Source of the DNA: M30B19 sp041741535
GTDB taxonomy: Bacteria; Planctomycetota; Planctomycetia; Pirellulales; Pirellulaceae
Direction of reading: 5' to 3'
DNA length: 64,000 bases
Assembly (NCBI GenBank): GCA_041741535.1
Contig: JBGSJV010000067.1
Coordinates: 1-64,000 of the forward strand
This document shows, one piece after another, positions 35,631 to 44,213 of this stretch (position 1 is the stretch's first letter; each line of letters starts with the position of its first letter). The position numbers and the translations under genes were made by a program. The notes beneath the pieces were generated by a model. It had not been told where the DNA came from. It worked only from the letters and a program-made list of their open reading frames with translations, and did not search any database.

Positions 35631-36878
35631 CTAGCGACCGCCGAGGTCTTTCTCCAACCGATCATCGATCAAACCGTAAGCGCCGCGTCCTTCGACCGCT
35701 TCGCGCTTGCGCGCGACTTCCTCGATTTCTGGGATATCTGCTTGCCAGAATTTTTCGCGTTCGCTGCGTTCCGACGGGCTATTCAAGGGAATCATCACTC
35801 GCATCCCCACGCCGGTGGCCGGGAAGCTGGTGTACCAGTAGGGGCTGCGGGGTTGATTGGGATCGCTGTCGCGCCACAGGTCTTCACTCACCAAGCGAGA
35901 AGCCACTCGGCAATCGCTCGGCGGCAACTCAAACGAGCCGCCTTTGGCCACGCGGCCGAACCATTGATGCGGCCAACGAAACGCCGTGGCCACCGTCAGG
36001 TTCTCTTGCCCTGCCAAATGTTCGTAGCCGTTTTCGTAAGCCATATCCAAAACCCATTCGGCCACGTTGCCATGCATGTCGTACAAGCCAAAGGCGTTGG
36101 GTTTCTTCTGACCCACATCATGCCGCGCGTATTCGCCGTTTTCTTCAAACCAAGCATGTTCGCCCAATTCCGCGGGATCATCGCCGAAGGAGTAGGCGGT
36201 TGTGCTGCCCGCTCGGCAGGCGTATTCCCATTCGGGTTCCGTTGGCAAACGAAAGAAGACCTTCGTCGACAACGACAACCACTTCGTGTACTGCTTGGCT
36301 GAAAACTGGCTCATGGTCGCGGCCGGCTCGTTGGGTCCTTTGCCGGCGTCAAAGGTAAACCCGGGATCGTACAAGTTGCTGGGGGCGGCGATGGCGTCGA
36401 TTCGATTTTCGTCCGTCAACTTGCGCAGGCCTTGATCGTTGAATCGTTTGAATGCATCGTGGAAGGACATGAAGTGCTTGTACTGCTTCCACGTCACTTC
36501 GTGTTTCGCCATCCAAAACGGCGAGACCTCCACTTCCACCTGCGGCCCTTCGTTTTCTTGCCGCCCCTCTTCGGTTTCTGGACTGCCCAACAGAACTTTG
36601 CCGCCGGGGACCGGAATCATCTCGATCAACAAGTCGGTCTCGGGAATCTTCAAGCTAAACGGGACCATGTAGCCTGCGTCGGTTTTAACAAACGGTTGTT
36701 CGGCCGGTTGCTCCTGAACCAGGCCCGGGAAATCCGTTGGAAAATTCGGAGATCCACTCAGCTCTTTTTCCGCGGTTCGCGAGTCGTCCGCGACTTGAAC
36801 GGCGTTCAGGCCGCCGCAGTACAGACTGCCCAGCAAACATCCGACCAACAACCACTTCCAACCTATTATCTGTCGCAC
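35631..36878 (-). CDS. Formylglycine-generating-enzyme family (SUMF1-like) protein
   Basis: About 415 residues if GTG 36878 is used; this start gives a signal-anchor (IIGWKWLLVGCLLGSLYCGG), while the 34-residue extension to ATG 36980 has no coding character and runs over a hairpin. The FGE-sulfatase domain spans about residues 85-370: PVPGGKVLLGSPETEEGR, EVTWKQYKHF, RLPTEPEWEYACRAG, YDMHGNVAEWVLD and GGSFELPPSDCR. True FGE activates sulfatases by oxidising Cys; many exported relatives do not. No sulfatase gene is adjacent, so the target is unknown. Confidence 0.8.
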   Translation of the reverse strand: MRQIIGWKWLLVGCLLGSLYCGGLNAVQVADDSRTAEKELSGSPNFPTDFPGLVQEQPAEQPFVKTDAGYMVPFSLKIPETDLLIEMIPVPGGKVLLGSPETEEGRQENEGPQVEVEVSPFWMAKHEVTWKQYKHFMSFHDAFKRFNDQGLRKLTDENRIDAIAAPSNLYDPGFTFDAGKGPNEPAATMSQFSAKQYTKWLSLSTKVFFRLPTEPEWEYACRAGSTTAYSFGDDPAELGEHAWFEENGEYARHDVGQKKPNAFGLYDMHGNVAEWVLDMAYENGYEHLAGQENLTVATAFRWPHQWFGRVAKGGSFELPPSDCRVASRLVSEDLWRDSDPNQPRSPYWYTSFPATGVGMRVMIPLNSPSERSEREKFWQADIPEIEEVARKREAVEGRGAYGLIDDRLEKDLGGR

Positions 36879-36955
36879 CTTGTTTGTTCTTTCGTTCTTG
36901 AGAAACGATTCGTTGATCTGGGAAATCACCGCGACCCTTCGGGAATCGTAGCTAA

Positions 36956-37020
36956 CGTCGCCAGACGCTGGAGGGCCCATGTTCGTTCTCGACTTGCAGA
37001 CCGTCCACCGTCTGGCGACG
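36956..37020. repeat. Long inverted repeat (hairpin)
   Basis: Arms 36956-36971 (CGTCGCCAGACGCTGG) and 37005-37020 pair at 15 of 16 positions around a 33-base loop. It lies after the DUF3500 gene stop and before the probable start of the FGE-like gene. It lacks a clear T-run, so it may be a weak terminator or processing site. Confidence 0.55.
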
Positions 37021-37093
37021 GTAGCAACGCTGGCTGGTAGAACCTAGTATACGTGACATTCGATTTTCTGTCGAATTGTTCAGCGGCCGCCCA

Positions 37094-38188
37094 CTATCGC
37101 TGATGCTCTTGTTGATAGTGTTTTTGCAGCAAGTCGCGGCCGAAATCGCCGTCGAAGTCGCGCCAGGCCGCATGGATGTGATTGGCGTCGTTCTGCGTCT
37201 TGTCGTACTCAAAAACGTGGGCCTCGCTTTGGATCCGGTAGTAGTGTGGTGCACCGGGTTTGGTATCACCAACCCAGACAAATCGCAAGCCTTTCTCGTC
37301 GGTACCCGAGGAATCTCGCTCGGCATCGCTGGTGGATCGAAAATTACCAGCATAATATTTCATTAGCTGACGCAACTTCTGTTGCTGTGGAGCAGACAAC
37401 TCTCCGTAGGCAATTCCAACCAGCGGGCCAAACACTTCTGCGGCAACCGCCGGCTGATTCCCCGTGAGCAAGTCGCCAGGTACATCCATCGCAACGATTG
37501 CTTTCCCACGTTGGTCCTGTGTCAATGATTCAACTAACTCGCGAGCTAAAGACTCTTCCTCGTCCAACACGCGCAGACCATTCAACGGTCCCTGCCGTAC
37601 TTCCGCCGGGTTCGAACCCCAGAACACAGGTGTCACGGCGATGTGCTGGCCACCTTGGACCGTAAAGTTCAGCGAAAGATGATGACCTTCAAATCGCCAG
37701 CCCCAAGTGCCTTCGGCCGCTGGCTGACCATACACGCTGAGATAGTACAAATCGGAATTGCGGATCGGGTTGCTGTTTTCCATCTCGAACAACACCTGTT
37801 CCAGGGCCATGATCGAAACCGCTTTGTGATAGCCGCCATTCGACAAGACCGTCGAGAGCAGCGCGTGGGTCAGCAAGCGTTGTTGGGAGGTCATTTCCGT
37901 CAGCGGCAAACCGTTTCGCTTCCCCTCAGGCACGATAAATTTGTCCGGAACAAAGTTCCATTGCTCGCGGGCTGGACCGTCAAACGGCTGCAAGCATTTT
38001 GCGCGTTGTGATTCATCCAACAGCGCCACAATCCGCTGGGCGGTCTGGGTCATTTCCGCGACGGGATCATCCGCCAAAACGAATGAGGAACCAATCCCAA
38101 GACTGGCGACGGCGAAGCAAGCAAACCCCAGCAGCCAACCGGTTGTCGTGATACCTAGGCCCGCTCGTGTTCTGTTGTGTAAAGCCAT
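37094..38188 (-). CDS. DUF3500 family secreted protein
   Basis: 364 residues from ATG 38188; the frame is open to 38230. A signal peptide is visible (TTGWLLGFACFAVASLGIGSSFVLA). DUF3500 hallmarks: WGWRFEGHHLSLNFTVQGG near 165-183, VTPVFWGSNPAEV soon after, and NDANHIHAAWRDFDGDFG near the C-terminus (about 335-352). The family is found in exported proteins of planctomycetes and others; its biochemical role is not established. It is the upstream gene of the FGE-like gene on the same strand, possibly co-transcribed. Confidence 0.85.
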   Translation of the reverse strand: MALHNRTRAGLGITTTGWLLGFACFAVASLGIGSSFVLADDPVAEMTQTAQRIVALLDESQRAKCLQPFDGPAREQWNFVPDKFIVPEGKRNGLPLTEMTSQQRLLTHALLSTVLSNGGYHKAVSIMALEQVLFEMENSNPIRNSDLYYLSVYGQPAAEGTWGWRFEGHHLSLNFTVQGGQHIAVTPVFWGSNPAEVRQGPLNGLRVLDEEESLARELVESLTQDQRGKAIVAMDVPGDLLTGNQPAVAAEVFGPLVGIAYGELSAPQQQKLRQLMKYYAGNFRSTSDAERDSSGTDEKGLRFVWVGDTKPGAPHYYRIQSEAHVFEYDKTQNDANHIHAAWRDFDGDFGRDLLQKHYQQEHQR

Positions 38189-38538
38189 TCGAAAGTCTTT
38201 CAAAAACGCAGCCAAATACTCCAAGGCCACCGGCCGCGGATTGCCCTACACCGGAATCCGGCGGAGGGCGTGCATTATAGGTCCAATCCCCGCCCATGTC
38301 GAATCTGCATCCAAGTAGCGATTCTGCCTCGTCCCGTCGATAATGGATGGTCCCAGAAAATTGTCTCGAAAAATTGGCCCGTAGGCGATCTCGCGGCCAG
38401 CTACTAAGATGGCGGTCCGGGTCATCCTGTGGATGCTGCCCCGATGGTTCGAATGGTCCGGCAGCCAGAGAATGGCGCCCCGAGCAGGCCAGCCCGAGAA
38501 CCTAAGCTAACGTAAGGCACACGAGAAAGGCACAAATC
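38189..38538. other. Divergent intergenic region
   Basis: About 350 bases between DUF3500 and the ridA operon. Both promoters should lie here. No gene, RNA or repeat recognised. Confidence 0.4.
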
Positions 38539-39003
38539 ATGAGTGCAGAAAAGCGAATTCAAGAACTTGGCCTGGTCATTCCACCGGTACCGAAACCGGG
38601 CGGAGTCTACAAGCCGACCGTTCAACACGGTGACTTGCTCTACGTTTCCGGCCACGTCCCCGTGCTGCCGGATGGCTCGCTGGTCAAAGGGCGCGTCAAT
38701 TCTGACGCCGACCTGGATGCGGGCTACCAAGCCGCTCGACAAGTGGGTTTGACCATGTTGGCCACGTTGAGGAAGGACCTGGGGTCGCTGGATCGTATTG
38801 TGCGAGTCATCAAGCTGTTGGGCTTGGTCAACTCGGGACCGGAATTTTACAACCACCCGAAAGTCATCAATGGCTGCAGTGAACTGTTCGCGCAAGTCTT
38901 TGGCGATGACGCTGGGGTGGGGACTCGCAGTGCTTTTGGCGTCTCGGCGCTGCCCGTCGGTGTGATGGTCGAAATCGAAGCCTTGTTCGAGATTCGCTCA
39001 TGA
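38539..39003 (+). CDS. RidA/YjgF family enamine deaminase-like protein
   Basis: 154 residues, somewhat longer than the ~128 of classical RidA. The pattern fits the longer YjgF subgroup: LLYVSGHVPVLPDGS near residues 32-46, AARQVGLTMLATLRKDLGSLDRIVRV (about 65-90) and the C-terminal GVGTRSAFGVSALPVGVMVEIEA, in which Arg and Ala-Leu-Pro contact the ligand in RidA proteins. RidA hydrolyses reactive enamine intermediates. First gene of an overlapping three-gene operon: its TGA overlaps the ATG of the MazG-like gene. Confidence 0.88.
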   Translation: MSAEKRIQELGLVIPPVPKPGGVYKPTVQHGDLLYVSGHVPVLPDGSLVKGRVNSDADLDAGYQAARQVGLTMLATLRKDLGSLDRIVRVIKLLGLVNSGPEFYNHPKVINGCSELFAQVFGDDAGVGTRSAFGVSALPVGVMVEIEALFEIRS

Positions 39004-39419
39004 ACGACGCCGAAACGACCATCGCGGATCTAAAGCAGGTCTTGGGTGAATTTGTCGATCAACGCGATTGGCGACAGTTTCATTCGCCAAAGAATCTCGC
39101 GATGTCGTTGGCGATCGAGGCCGCCGAGTTGATGGAGCACTTTCAGTGGCTTGATGTGCAGGATAGTCGCGAGATTATCAACGAGCCCGACCGCAAACGG
39201 GCCATCGCGGAAGAAATCGCCGACGTGTTGTGTTACACGTTGGCGATCGCCAATTCGATGGAACTGGACTTGGCGACGGCCTTCGAACATAAAATGGCCA
39301 AGAACCGACTCAAGTATCCTGCGGATCAATTTCGCGGTCGCTGGGGACGAGATCACCAAGTTCCAACGCCAACTCAACACTCACCGATTCACCCTGTTAA
39401 CCCACAGTCTTCTTCATGA
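39000..39419 (+). CDS. MazG-like nucleotide pyrophosphohydrolase
   Basis: 139 residues. It shows the all-alpha NTP pyrophosphatase pattern: EAAELMEHFQW (ExxE, about residues 40-50) and EEIADVLCYTLAIAN (EExxD, about 72-86) provide the magnesium ligands; RDWRQFHSPKNLAMS precedes them as in dCTPase-like (RS21-C6) proteins. It probably removes non-canonical or excess nucleoside triphosphates. ATG overlaps the ridA stop and its TGA overlaps the rlmI start, so the three genes are translationally coupled. Confidence 0.88.
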   Translation: MNDAETTIADLKQVLGEFVDQRDWRQFHSPKNLAMSLAIEAAELMEHFQWLDVQDSREIINEPDRKRAIAEEIADVLCYTLAIANSMELDLATAFEHKMAKNRLKYPADQFRGRWGRDHQVPTPTQHSPIHPVNPQSSS

Positions 39420-40651
39420 CCTCGCCCGAAACTTCCGTTGCCGCCGCTTCAACCGCTCAAGAAAAACAAGTCGTGGTACGACCGCCCGGGCGGCAAGCCG
39501 TGTTGGCCGGACATCCGTGGTTACGTCGCAACTCGATTGCTTCAACGGGTGGCGATCTGCAAAGCGGAGATGAAGTCGTTATCCTGGATCGCGAAGGCAA
39601 TGGATGTGGCCGGGGCCTCTACAATCCCGACAGTCAATTGTCGGTGCGAGTGTACAGCCGGCAGGCCAATCAGCCTCTGGATCAATCCTTCTGGCACCAA
39701 CGTTTGGAACGAGCGGTCGCGCTACGTCGACAGTTGAATCTGTTGCAGCCCGACGGCGCCTGCCGACTCGTGTTCAGCGAGGCAGATCAGCTGAGTGGGC
39801 TGATTGTCGATCAATACGCAGACACGCTGGTGCTCTCACTGACCGCGCAAGCCATTTACCAGCGCTGGCAAATATTTTCCGATTGGTTTCGCGATCACTT
39901 TCGGGTCATCCCGATTCGCAGAATCCTGGTCCGTACGGATGCGAACATCTTGCGGCAAGAAAACATGCCCGAATTTCAGGACGTGCCGGTAGGCGAGCTA
40001 CCCACTGCTCCCATTGAATTTTCTGAAAACGGCATCCGGTTTCAAGTCGATCCGATTGCCGGCCAAAAAACGGGATTCTATTTGGATCAACGCGACAATC
40101 GCGCAAGGTTAGGGCGTTTGGCGACGGGGCGAACGCTGGATATCTGCTGCTATACCGGCGGGTTTTCATTGGCGGCTGCGAAACTGGGGCAGACCACGGC
40201 CATCATGGCCGTCGATTCATCGATGGCCGCTCTCGAACAAGCGGAACGTCATGCCGCACTTAATCAGGTTTCAGGCATTGATTTTGTAAAAGGGGACTGC
40301 TTTGATTTCTTAGCGCATTTGAAGGCGGAAGGGCGTCAGTTCGATACGATCGTCTTGGATCCACCCAAGTTTGCTGGGCGGCAACACGACGTCAACCATG
40401 CCCTCCAAGCCTACACACGCTTGAATCGTTTGGCACTGGATGTCATGGCACCAGGCGGCTTGCTCATGTCGTGCAGTTGTTCGGGCCGCGTTTTGCCAGA
40501 AGAGTTTTGGCAGGCCGTGATGTTGGCTGGGCGAAAAGCCAATCGTGAGATTCAGGTCCTGGAGCAAACCGGCGCCAGCCCCGATCATCCAGCCCTTATG
40601 TCGTGCCCGGAAACCCAGTACCTCAAGTGTCTGCTTTGTCGCGTGTTATGA
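39416..40651 (+). CDS. rlmI: RlmI-like 23S rRNA m5C methyltransferase
   Basis: 411 residues. An N-terminal PUA domain (about 20-95, HPWLRRNSI and GDEVVILDREG) precedes an EEHEE-type middle region and a Rossmann methyltransferase domain. SAM motif DICCYTGGFSLAAAKLG (about 241-257), acidic AVDSS, and the catalytic DPPKFAGR (about 319-326) are clear; SCSCSG near 358 is the second Cys-rich motif. The family methylates C1962 of 23S rRNA (E. coli numbering). Last gene of the ridA-mazG-rlmI operon. Confidence 0.88.
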   Translation: MTSPETSVAAASTAQEKQVVVRPPGRQAVLAGHPWLRRNSIASTGGDLQSGDEVVILDREGNGCGRGLYNPDSQLSVRVYSRQANQPLDQSFWHQRLERAVALRRQLNLLQPDGACRLVFSEADQLSGLIVDQYADTLVLSLTAQAIYQRWQIFSDWFRDHFRVIPIRRILVRTDANILRQENMPEFQDVPVGELPTAPIEFSENGIRFQVDPIAGQKTGFYLDQRDNRARLGRLATGRTLDICCYTGGFSLAAAKLGQTTAIMAVDSSMAALEQAERHAALNQVSGIDFVKGDCFDFLAHLKAEGRQFDTIVLDPPKFAGRQHDVNHALQAYTRLNRLALDVMAPGGLLMSCSCSGRVLPEEFWQAVMLAGRKANREIQVLEQTGASPDHPALMSCPETQYLKCLLCRVL

Positions 40652-40695
40652 AGCCACGTTCGCCAACGCTGTGAAGCATTCTTCGTGGCGACATT

Positions 40696-40791
40696 AGGCC
40701 CGAATGGGCCGACCACAACCTCTGCCGGTGTGCGCGAGCCACCGGTTGGAATTGACTCTCAATGCGAAAAGGCCTGAATGGCCGACACAAC
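40696..40791. repeat. Pair of REP-like short palindromes
   Basis: AGGCCCGAATGGGCCGACCACAAC (40696-40719, split here as two parts: AGGCCCGAATGGGCC and GACCACAAC) and AAGGCCTGAATGGCC plus GACACAAC (40769-40791) are two diverged copies of the same short palindromic unit, in the same orientation, 50 bases apart. They lie between rlmI and the convergent PepSY-TM gene. Confidence 0.5.
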
Positions 40792-40817
40792 TTTAAACGG
40801 GACTCGTAAAAAATGCT

Positions 40818-41342
40818 TCACAGCGGTGCACGTTTGTTGCGGCGTTTGTTTCGTCGTACGTGAATAGGCAAGTACCACAAATACGCGCCAGATAACCACA
40901 ATCCAAGCAATATCAGGCCGCTGGGAAAAAACACATAGTACTTGCTGAATTCGCCAAAAAATGAACCGTCGTGCAGCGTTTCGATCCAGTCGCTACGACG
41001 ATAGGCCGCATGCAGGACCTCACCCGTGGACCAATCGATTTGGACTTCCCAGCGATTGCGACATTGAATCTTGATGAGACTGCGATCCGGTCGCACATCG
41101 AGGCGATCGATATCCGCCCAGGTCGAAACGTTGGCCTCGGGAACTTGTCGGGTCGCCGACAAAATCGCCTCCCAATCCACGGTGGCCACTCCCGTTGCGC
41201 CCCGCATCGTGGGGGGCTGGACCCACGGCACTTCTTTTTTGACCTGCAAGAGCAAGCCAGTGACAATCACCAAGAAGACCGGGACGATGGTCAAGATCGC
41301 ACCCCAGCGATGAAGTTTTCGACTCCAACGGTTTAGCGACAT
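40818..41342 (-). CDS. PepSY-associated TM-helix protein
   Basis: 174 residues. An N-terminal RKLHRWGA motif followed by a membrane helix (about 15-32) is the standard start of PepSY-TM proteins; a soluble stretch follows, then DWIETLHDGSFFGEF (family motif, HxG) and a second helix (about 137-157), ending in a basic tail. These proteins are often linked to iron or siderophore reduction, but no such gene is near. It starts 1-2 bases after the YbaB stop, so the two are probably co-transcribed. Confidence 0.8.
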   Translation of the reverse strand: MSLNRWSRKLHRWGAILTIVPVFLVIVTGLLLQVKKEVPWVQPPTMRGATGVATVDWEAILSATRQVPEANVSTWADIDRLDVRPDRSLIKIQCRNRWEVQIDWSTGEVLHAAYRRSDWIETLHDGSFFGEFSKYYVFFPSGLILLGLWLSGAYLWYLPIHVRRNKRRNKRAPL

Positions 41343-41343
41343 T

Positions 41344-41694
41344 TTACCGTCCGAAGAATTGGTCCATCATCTTATCCATGCCTGGAATGGACAGCCCGCC
41401 GGTCATTTCTTCAATCTTTTCCCGATGCAAGGCTTTGCCTTTGTCCAAGGCGTCATTTACGGCCTGGGCGATTAGTGTTTCGATAAAGCCGCGATCCCCT
41501 TCGGCAAACACTTCTGGATCAATAATCACGTTACGGATTTCGCCACTGCCGTCAGCTTCGACGCGGACCATGTCGCCACCCGCGGAGCCCTCAACGATCT
41601 GGGACTTCAGTTCGTCGCGTATCGCTCCAGCCCGTGCCTGCATCGCACCGGCTTGCTTCATGAGGTTGGCCAAGTCACCAAGTTTTCCGAACAT
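41344..41694 (-). CDS. YbaB/EbfC nucleoid-associated protein
   Basis: 116 residues, typical of the family. N-terminal MFGKLGDLANLMKQAGAMQ coiled-coil helix, then a central beta region with VRVEADGSGEIRNVIIDPEV, and a C-terminal helix. YbaB/EbfC binds DNA as a dimer. It is usually next to dnaX and recR; neither is in the window. Upstream on the same strand is the palindromic element copy B (41714-41858), 19 bases from the ATG, so its promoter may lie within or beyond the element. Confidence 0.88.
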   Translation of the reverse strand: MFGKLGDLANLMKQAGAMQARAGAIRDELKSQIVEGSAGGDMVRVEADGSGEIRNVIIDPEVFAEGDRGFIETLIAQAVNDALDKGKALHREKIEEMTGGLSIPGMDKMMDQFFGR

Positions 41695-41713
41695 TACTTT
41701 ACGCTCTCCGAAT

Positions 41714-41858
41714 CTAGTGCTTTGTCACCATTTAATTTTGGGGTCGGTCTGGTAAAGGGGTCAGGAGTCAATTGCCGGAACGGCCCTGCGGGTGCTTCGC
41801 AAAATGGACTCCTGACCCCTTTACCAGACCCCAAGTTTTGGTTGAGACAAAGCACTAG
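41714..41858. mobile_element. Palindromic MITE-like element, copy B
   Basis: 145 bp, ends CTAGTGCTTTGTC...GACAAAGCACTAG. Perfect internal stem of 23 bp (41747-41769 with 41807-41829). The loop matches the reverse complement of copy A's loop, so it is inserted in the opposite orientation. Its terminal CTAG supplies the TAG stop (41855-41857, minus strand) of the ABC permease gene. Confidence 0.8.
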
Positions 41859-43522
41859 CCTTCCCCAAAACTGACCAACCAACGCCGGTTGAATCTCGCG
41901 ATTAGCACACCCATCACGATTCCCCACCCGACGATCGTCACCAACACATAGCCACCGAAATGCCAGTAATAGCCGGCCATCTCCGTTGCCATGATCGGCC
42001 CCCGAGCAGGAATAGTCAACTGGTTCAAATGGTTGTTGATCGCCGGCAAACGGGCGGCTGCGGAGAAAGGTGAAAACAGACTCGCGAACTCCACCACCCA
42101 AGGCGTCGCGGACGAGGGCAGGAAGAACCGGAAAAAAATTTCCATCGCCGGAGGCGCGAAATACAACAACAGGATCAACGAGTACGTCAACACGATCGCG
42201 TGCGAAGTCTTGCGACAAACCGACGAACAGAACATCCCGAGAATCGTGGTCGAAACACATGTCAACAAAATCAAGATCACAAAACCACCGACGGATGGCA
42301 GCACCAAATAGAACTGTTGAAAGTTCAAGACAATGCCCAGCACCAACGGCCAAGCCATCAACAGGGTCAGAACCGTCGAAACGCGAAAACCGGCCAACAT
42401 CTTGCCCAGCACGATCGTCCACGGACTCAGAGTCGTCGTCAACAGCAAATCCAACGTTTGACGCTCCCGCTCGCTTGTGATCGCCCCGGCCGAAAATACG
42501 GGCCCTAACAAAATATTGAACAAGACGATGTAACACGGAAAAATGAACGCGAACTCCGTCGCGAAATAGAGCGTCGGCAATAGAAATACGCTGAGGACAA
42601 ATCCGACCTGAATCAAGACCCGCATCATCAGCGTGCCCTGGCTCAAAATTTCCGATCGCATTTCCTTGTCGTAGACCGGGTTGATGTGGTCTTCCATCAA
42701 GGTCGTGCGTTTGGCCGGGGCAAACCAACGATCCGGCCAAGCGTTGCGATCGATGTATAACCCAACAACTTCTTGTTTTTCGATCTCTTGGTCCAGAACC
42801 TCCTTTCCCTCACTGCCAATATCCGGCGGATACAACATTCGATTCGCAACAAAGTGAAACAACCCAACGCACAACGGAATGGCGAGAACCGGCAAGACAC
42901 CCAACACAAACTGCAAGCGAAACGTGGCCAAATTGCGAAAACCAAACCAAAACGCGGCCGCCAACAACAACATTGGCAGGATGACGATGTAACTTGTGAC
43001 CAACGCCGAACTGGTTCGTGAGAAGATGCTGCTGCACGTCAAACTAATCATCGAGAAGACGAGCAAACACACCGTCATGCCAAAATAACCGCCCATGACC
43101 TCCAGCGGCGAGACCCCACCTAACGGCATGCACAGCATCACGATAGGCAACGATGCTACCATCATCAGCAGCAGGTGGGTAACCGATGCCATCCACTTGC
43201 CCCAGGTCACCGCGGACGTCGACAATGGACTGGCTAAGAGCATCTCGTACGTCAATCGCTCTTTTTCGCCGCAGATCGAACCCGCCGCGAAACTGGGGGC
43301 CAACAAAGCCGCAATTACAAATTGCCCCAAGAAGAAAAAGTCCACCAGCTCTCGATTGGCTTGCGACTTCTCACTCAAGTCCAGCCGAGTTTCCATGGGC
43401 CATGCGAAGTAGATCACGCCCGCCAATACCATCTGAAAGAGCAGCAACATCAAAAACGAACGATCCGTCCGCAGATTGATCATCAGTTCACGATGCAGGA
43501 CCGGGTTGTTGCGTACAAACAT
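41855..43522 (-). CDS. ABC-2 type transporter permease
   Basis: 555 residues from ATG 43522 (GTG 43531 also possible). The protein has two homologous membrane halves, each with about six helices: the first opens with RELMINLRTDRSFLMLLLFQM and includes SICGEKERLTYEMLLASPLS, the second includes AITSERERQTLDLLLTTTLS. This EKERxT-type motif is characteristic of ABC-2 permeases. No ATPase gene is adjacent, so the partner must be elsewhere. Its stop codon falls inside the terminal repeat of element copy B, so the C-terminus (VSFGEG) may have been set by the insertion. Confidence 0.85.
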   Translation of the reverse strand: MFVRNNPVLHRELMINLRTDRSFLMLLLFQMVLAGVIYFAWPMETRLDLSEKSQANRELVDFFFLGQFVIAALLAPSFAAGSICGEKERLTYEMLLASPLSTSAVTWGKWMASVTHLLLMMVASLPIVMLCMPLGGVSPLEVMGGYFGMTVCLLVFSMISLTCSSIFSRTSSALVTSYIVILPMLLLAAAFWFGFRNLATFRLQFVLGVLPVLAIPLCVGLFHFVANRMLYPPDIGSEGKEVLDQEIEKQEVVGLYIDRNAWPDRWFAPAKRTTLMEDHINPVYDKEMRSEILSQGTLMMRVLIQVGFVLSVFLLPTLYFATEFAFIFPCYIVLFNILLGPVFSAGAITSERERQTLDLLLTTTLSPWTIVLGKMLAGFRVSTVLTLLMAWPLVLGIVLNFQQFYLVLPSVGGFVILILLTCVSTTILGMFCSSVCRKTSHAIVLTYSLILLLYFAPPAMEIFFRFFLPSSATPWVVEFASLFSPFSAAARLPAINNHLNQLTIPARGPIMATEMAGYYWHFGGYVLVTIVGWGIVMGVLIARFNRRWLVSFGEG

Positions 43523-43621
43523 GGCCACCACAATGCAAGGCGATTACAAAAATTCAAACCGAGAGATTATCTCAACCGGTACGGGCAGTCGGTTCGGAAC
43601 ATTGCCCAGTAGCGAAGCGAA

Positions 43622-43662
43622 GTAATAACGAAAGCGAGGGACCCCCAAATGGGATCCCTCGC
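43622..43662 (-). terminator. Intrinsic terminator of His-rich lipoprotein gene
   Basis: Arms GCGAGGGA (43634-43641) and TCCCTCGC (43655-43662), followed on the minus strand by TTTCGTTATT. It lies just past the stop of the minus-strand lipoprotein gene. Confidence 0.8.
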
Positions 43663-43685
43663 TCCCCATTTCGAACCGGCGCATC

Positions 43686-44213
43686 TTAGTGATGATGGGC
43701 TTCGATCTTGACGTGCAATTGGCCGTCGGCCGTTTCGACGATCAACTCGGTGCCAATTTGAGTGGCTGCCAACAACGCCTTGTCAACACATTCGAAAGTG
43801 GTGGCAACCCCGTCTGCGTCCGCGTCAGTGGCGGTTAGTGCAAATTCTTTGCGTTGGTCGCCGCTTGTCGCCACGAAGTAGGCCTTGGTAACCTTCCGGC
43901 CTTTCAACTCTTTGTGGTCGTCCGACAACAAATAAACGATCACCTTGTCTTCGTTGTCCTTGTGGTCCCAAGCGGCCCAACCTTTGTTGTCGTCAAACTT
44001 AACCACATGACCGCCTTTGGGGCCCATTGCATGAGCATGATCGTCGTGATCGTCGCCGTGATCGTGATCATGATCATGATCATGATCATGATCATGGCTG
44101 TCGCCGCTGGTCTGCTTCGCGTCTTTAGGTTTTGTCGTGTCGTCACAACCGGTCAGCCCGGACACTGCAAACATCAGGGCCAGCAAAAGCCCAACTTGAT
44201 TTAGGTTCTTCAT
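43686..44213 (-). CDS. His/Asp-rich lipoprotein
   Basis: 175 residues from ATG 44213, with GGGAA about 7 bases upstream. A lipoprotein signal ends in SGLTGC (about residues 19-24). Then comes a run of alternating His-Asp (about 40-62) encoded by TGATCA-type hexamer repeats, and a soluble domain with no recognised family (GPKGGHVVKF, ECVDKALLAATQIG). Such His-rich segments often bind zinc, nickel or copper, so a metal-handling role at the periplasmic face is a fair guess. It stands alone with its own terminator. Confidence 0.7.
   Translation of the reverse strand: MKNLNQVGLLLALMFAVSGLTGCDDTTKPKDAKQTSGDSHDHDHDHDHDHDHGDDHDDHAHAMGPKGGHVVKFDDNKGWAAWDHKDNEDKVIVYLLSDDHKELKGRKVTKAYFVATSGDQRKEFALTATDADADGVATTFECVDKALLAATQIGTELIVETADGQLHVKIEAHHH

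Noticed and set aside
35631..36980. Longer FGE-like start at ATG 36980
   Set aside because: The extra 34 residues have no coding character, lack a ribosome-binding site and cover a hairpin; GTG 36878 begins a signal-anchor.
41694..42740. Long minus-strand open frame of 348 codons
   Set aside because: It is an alternative frame of the ABC-2 permease gene and runs through the palindromic element; composition (Asp/Gly/Arg-rich, no hydrophobic pattern) is not protein-like.
44060..44096. Possible short tandem array of other function
   Set aside because: The hexamers encode His-Asp in the lipoprotein, so they are coding.
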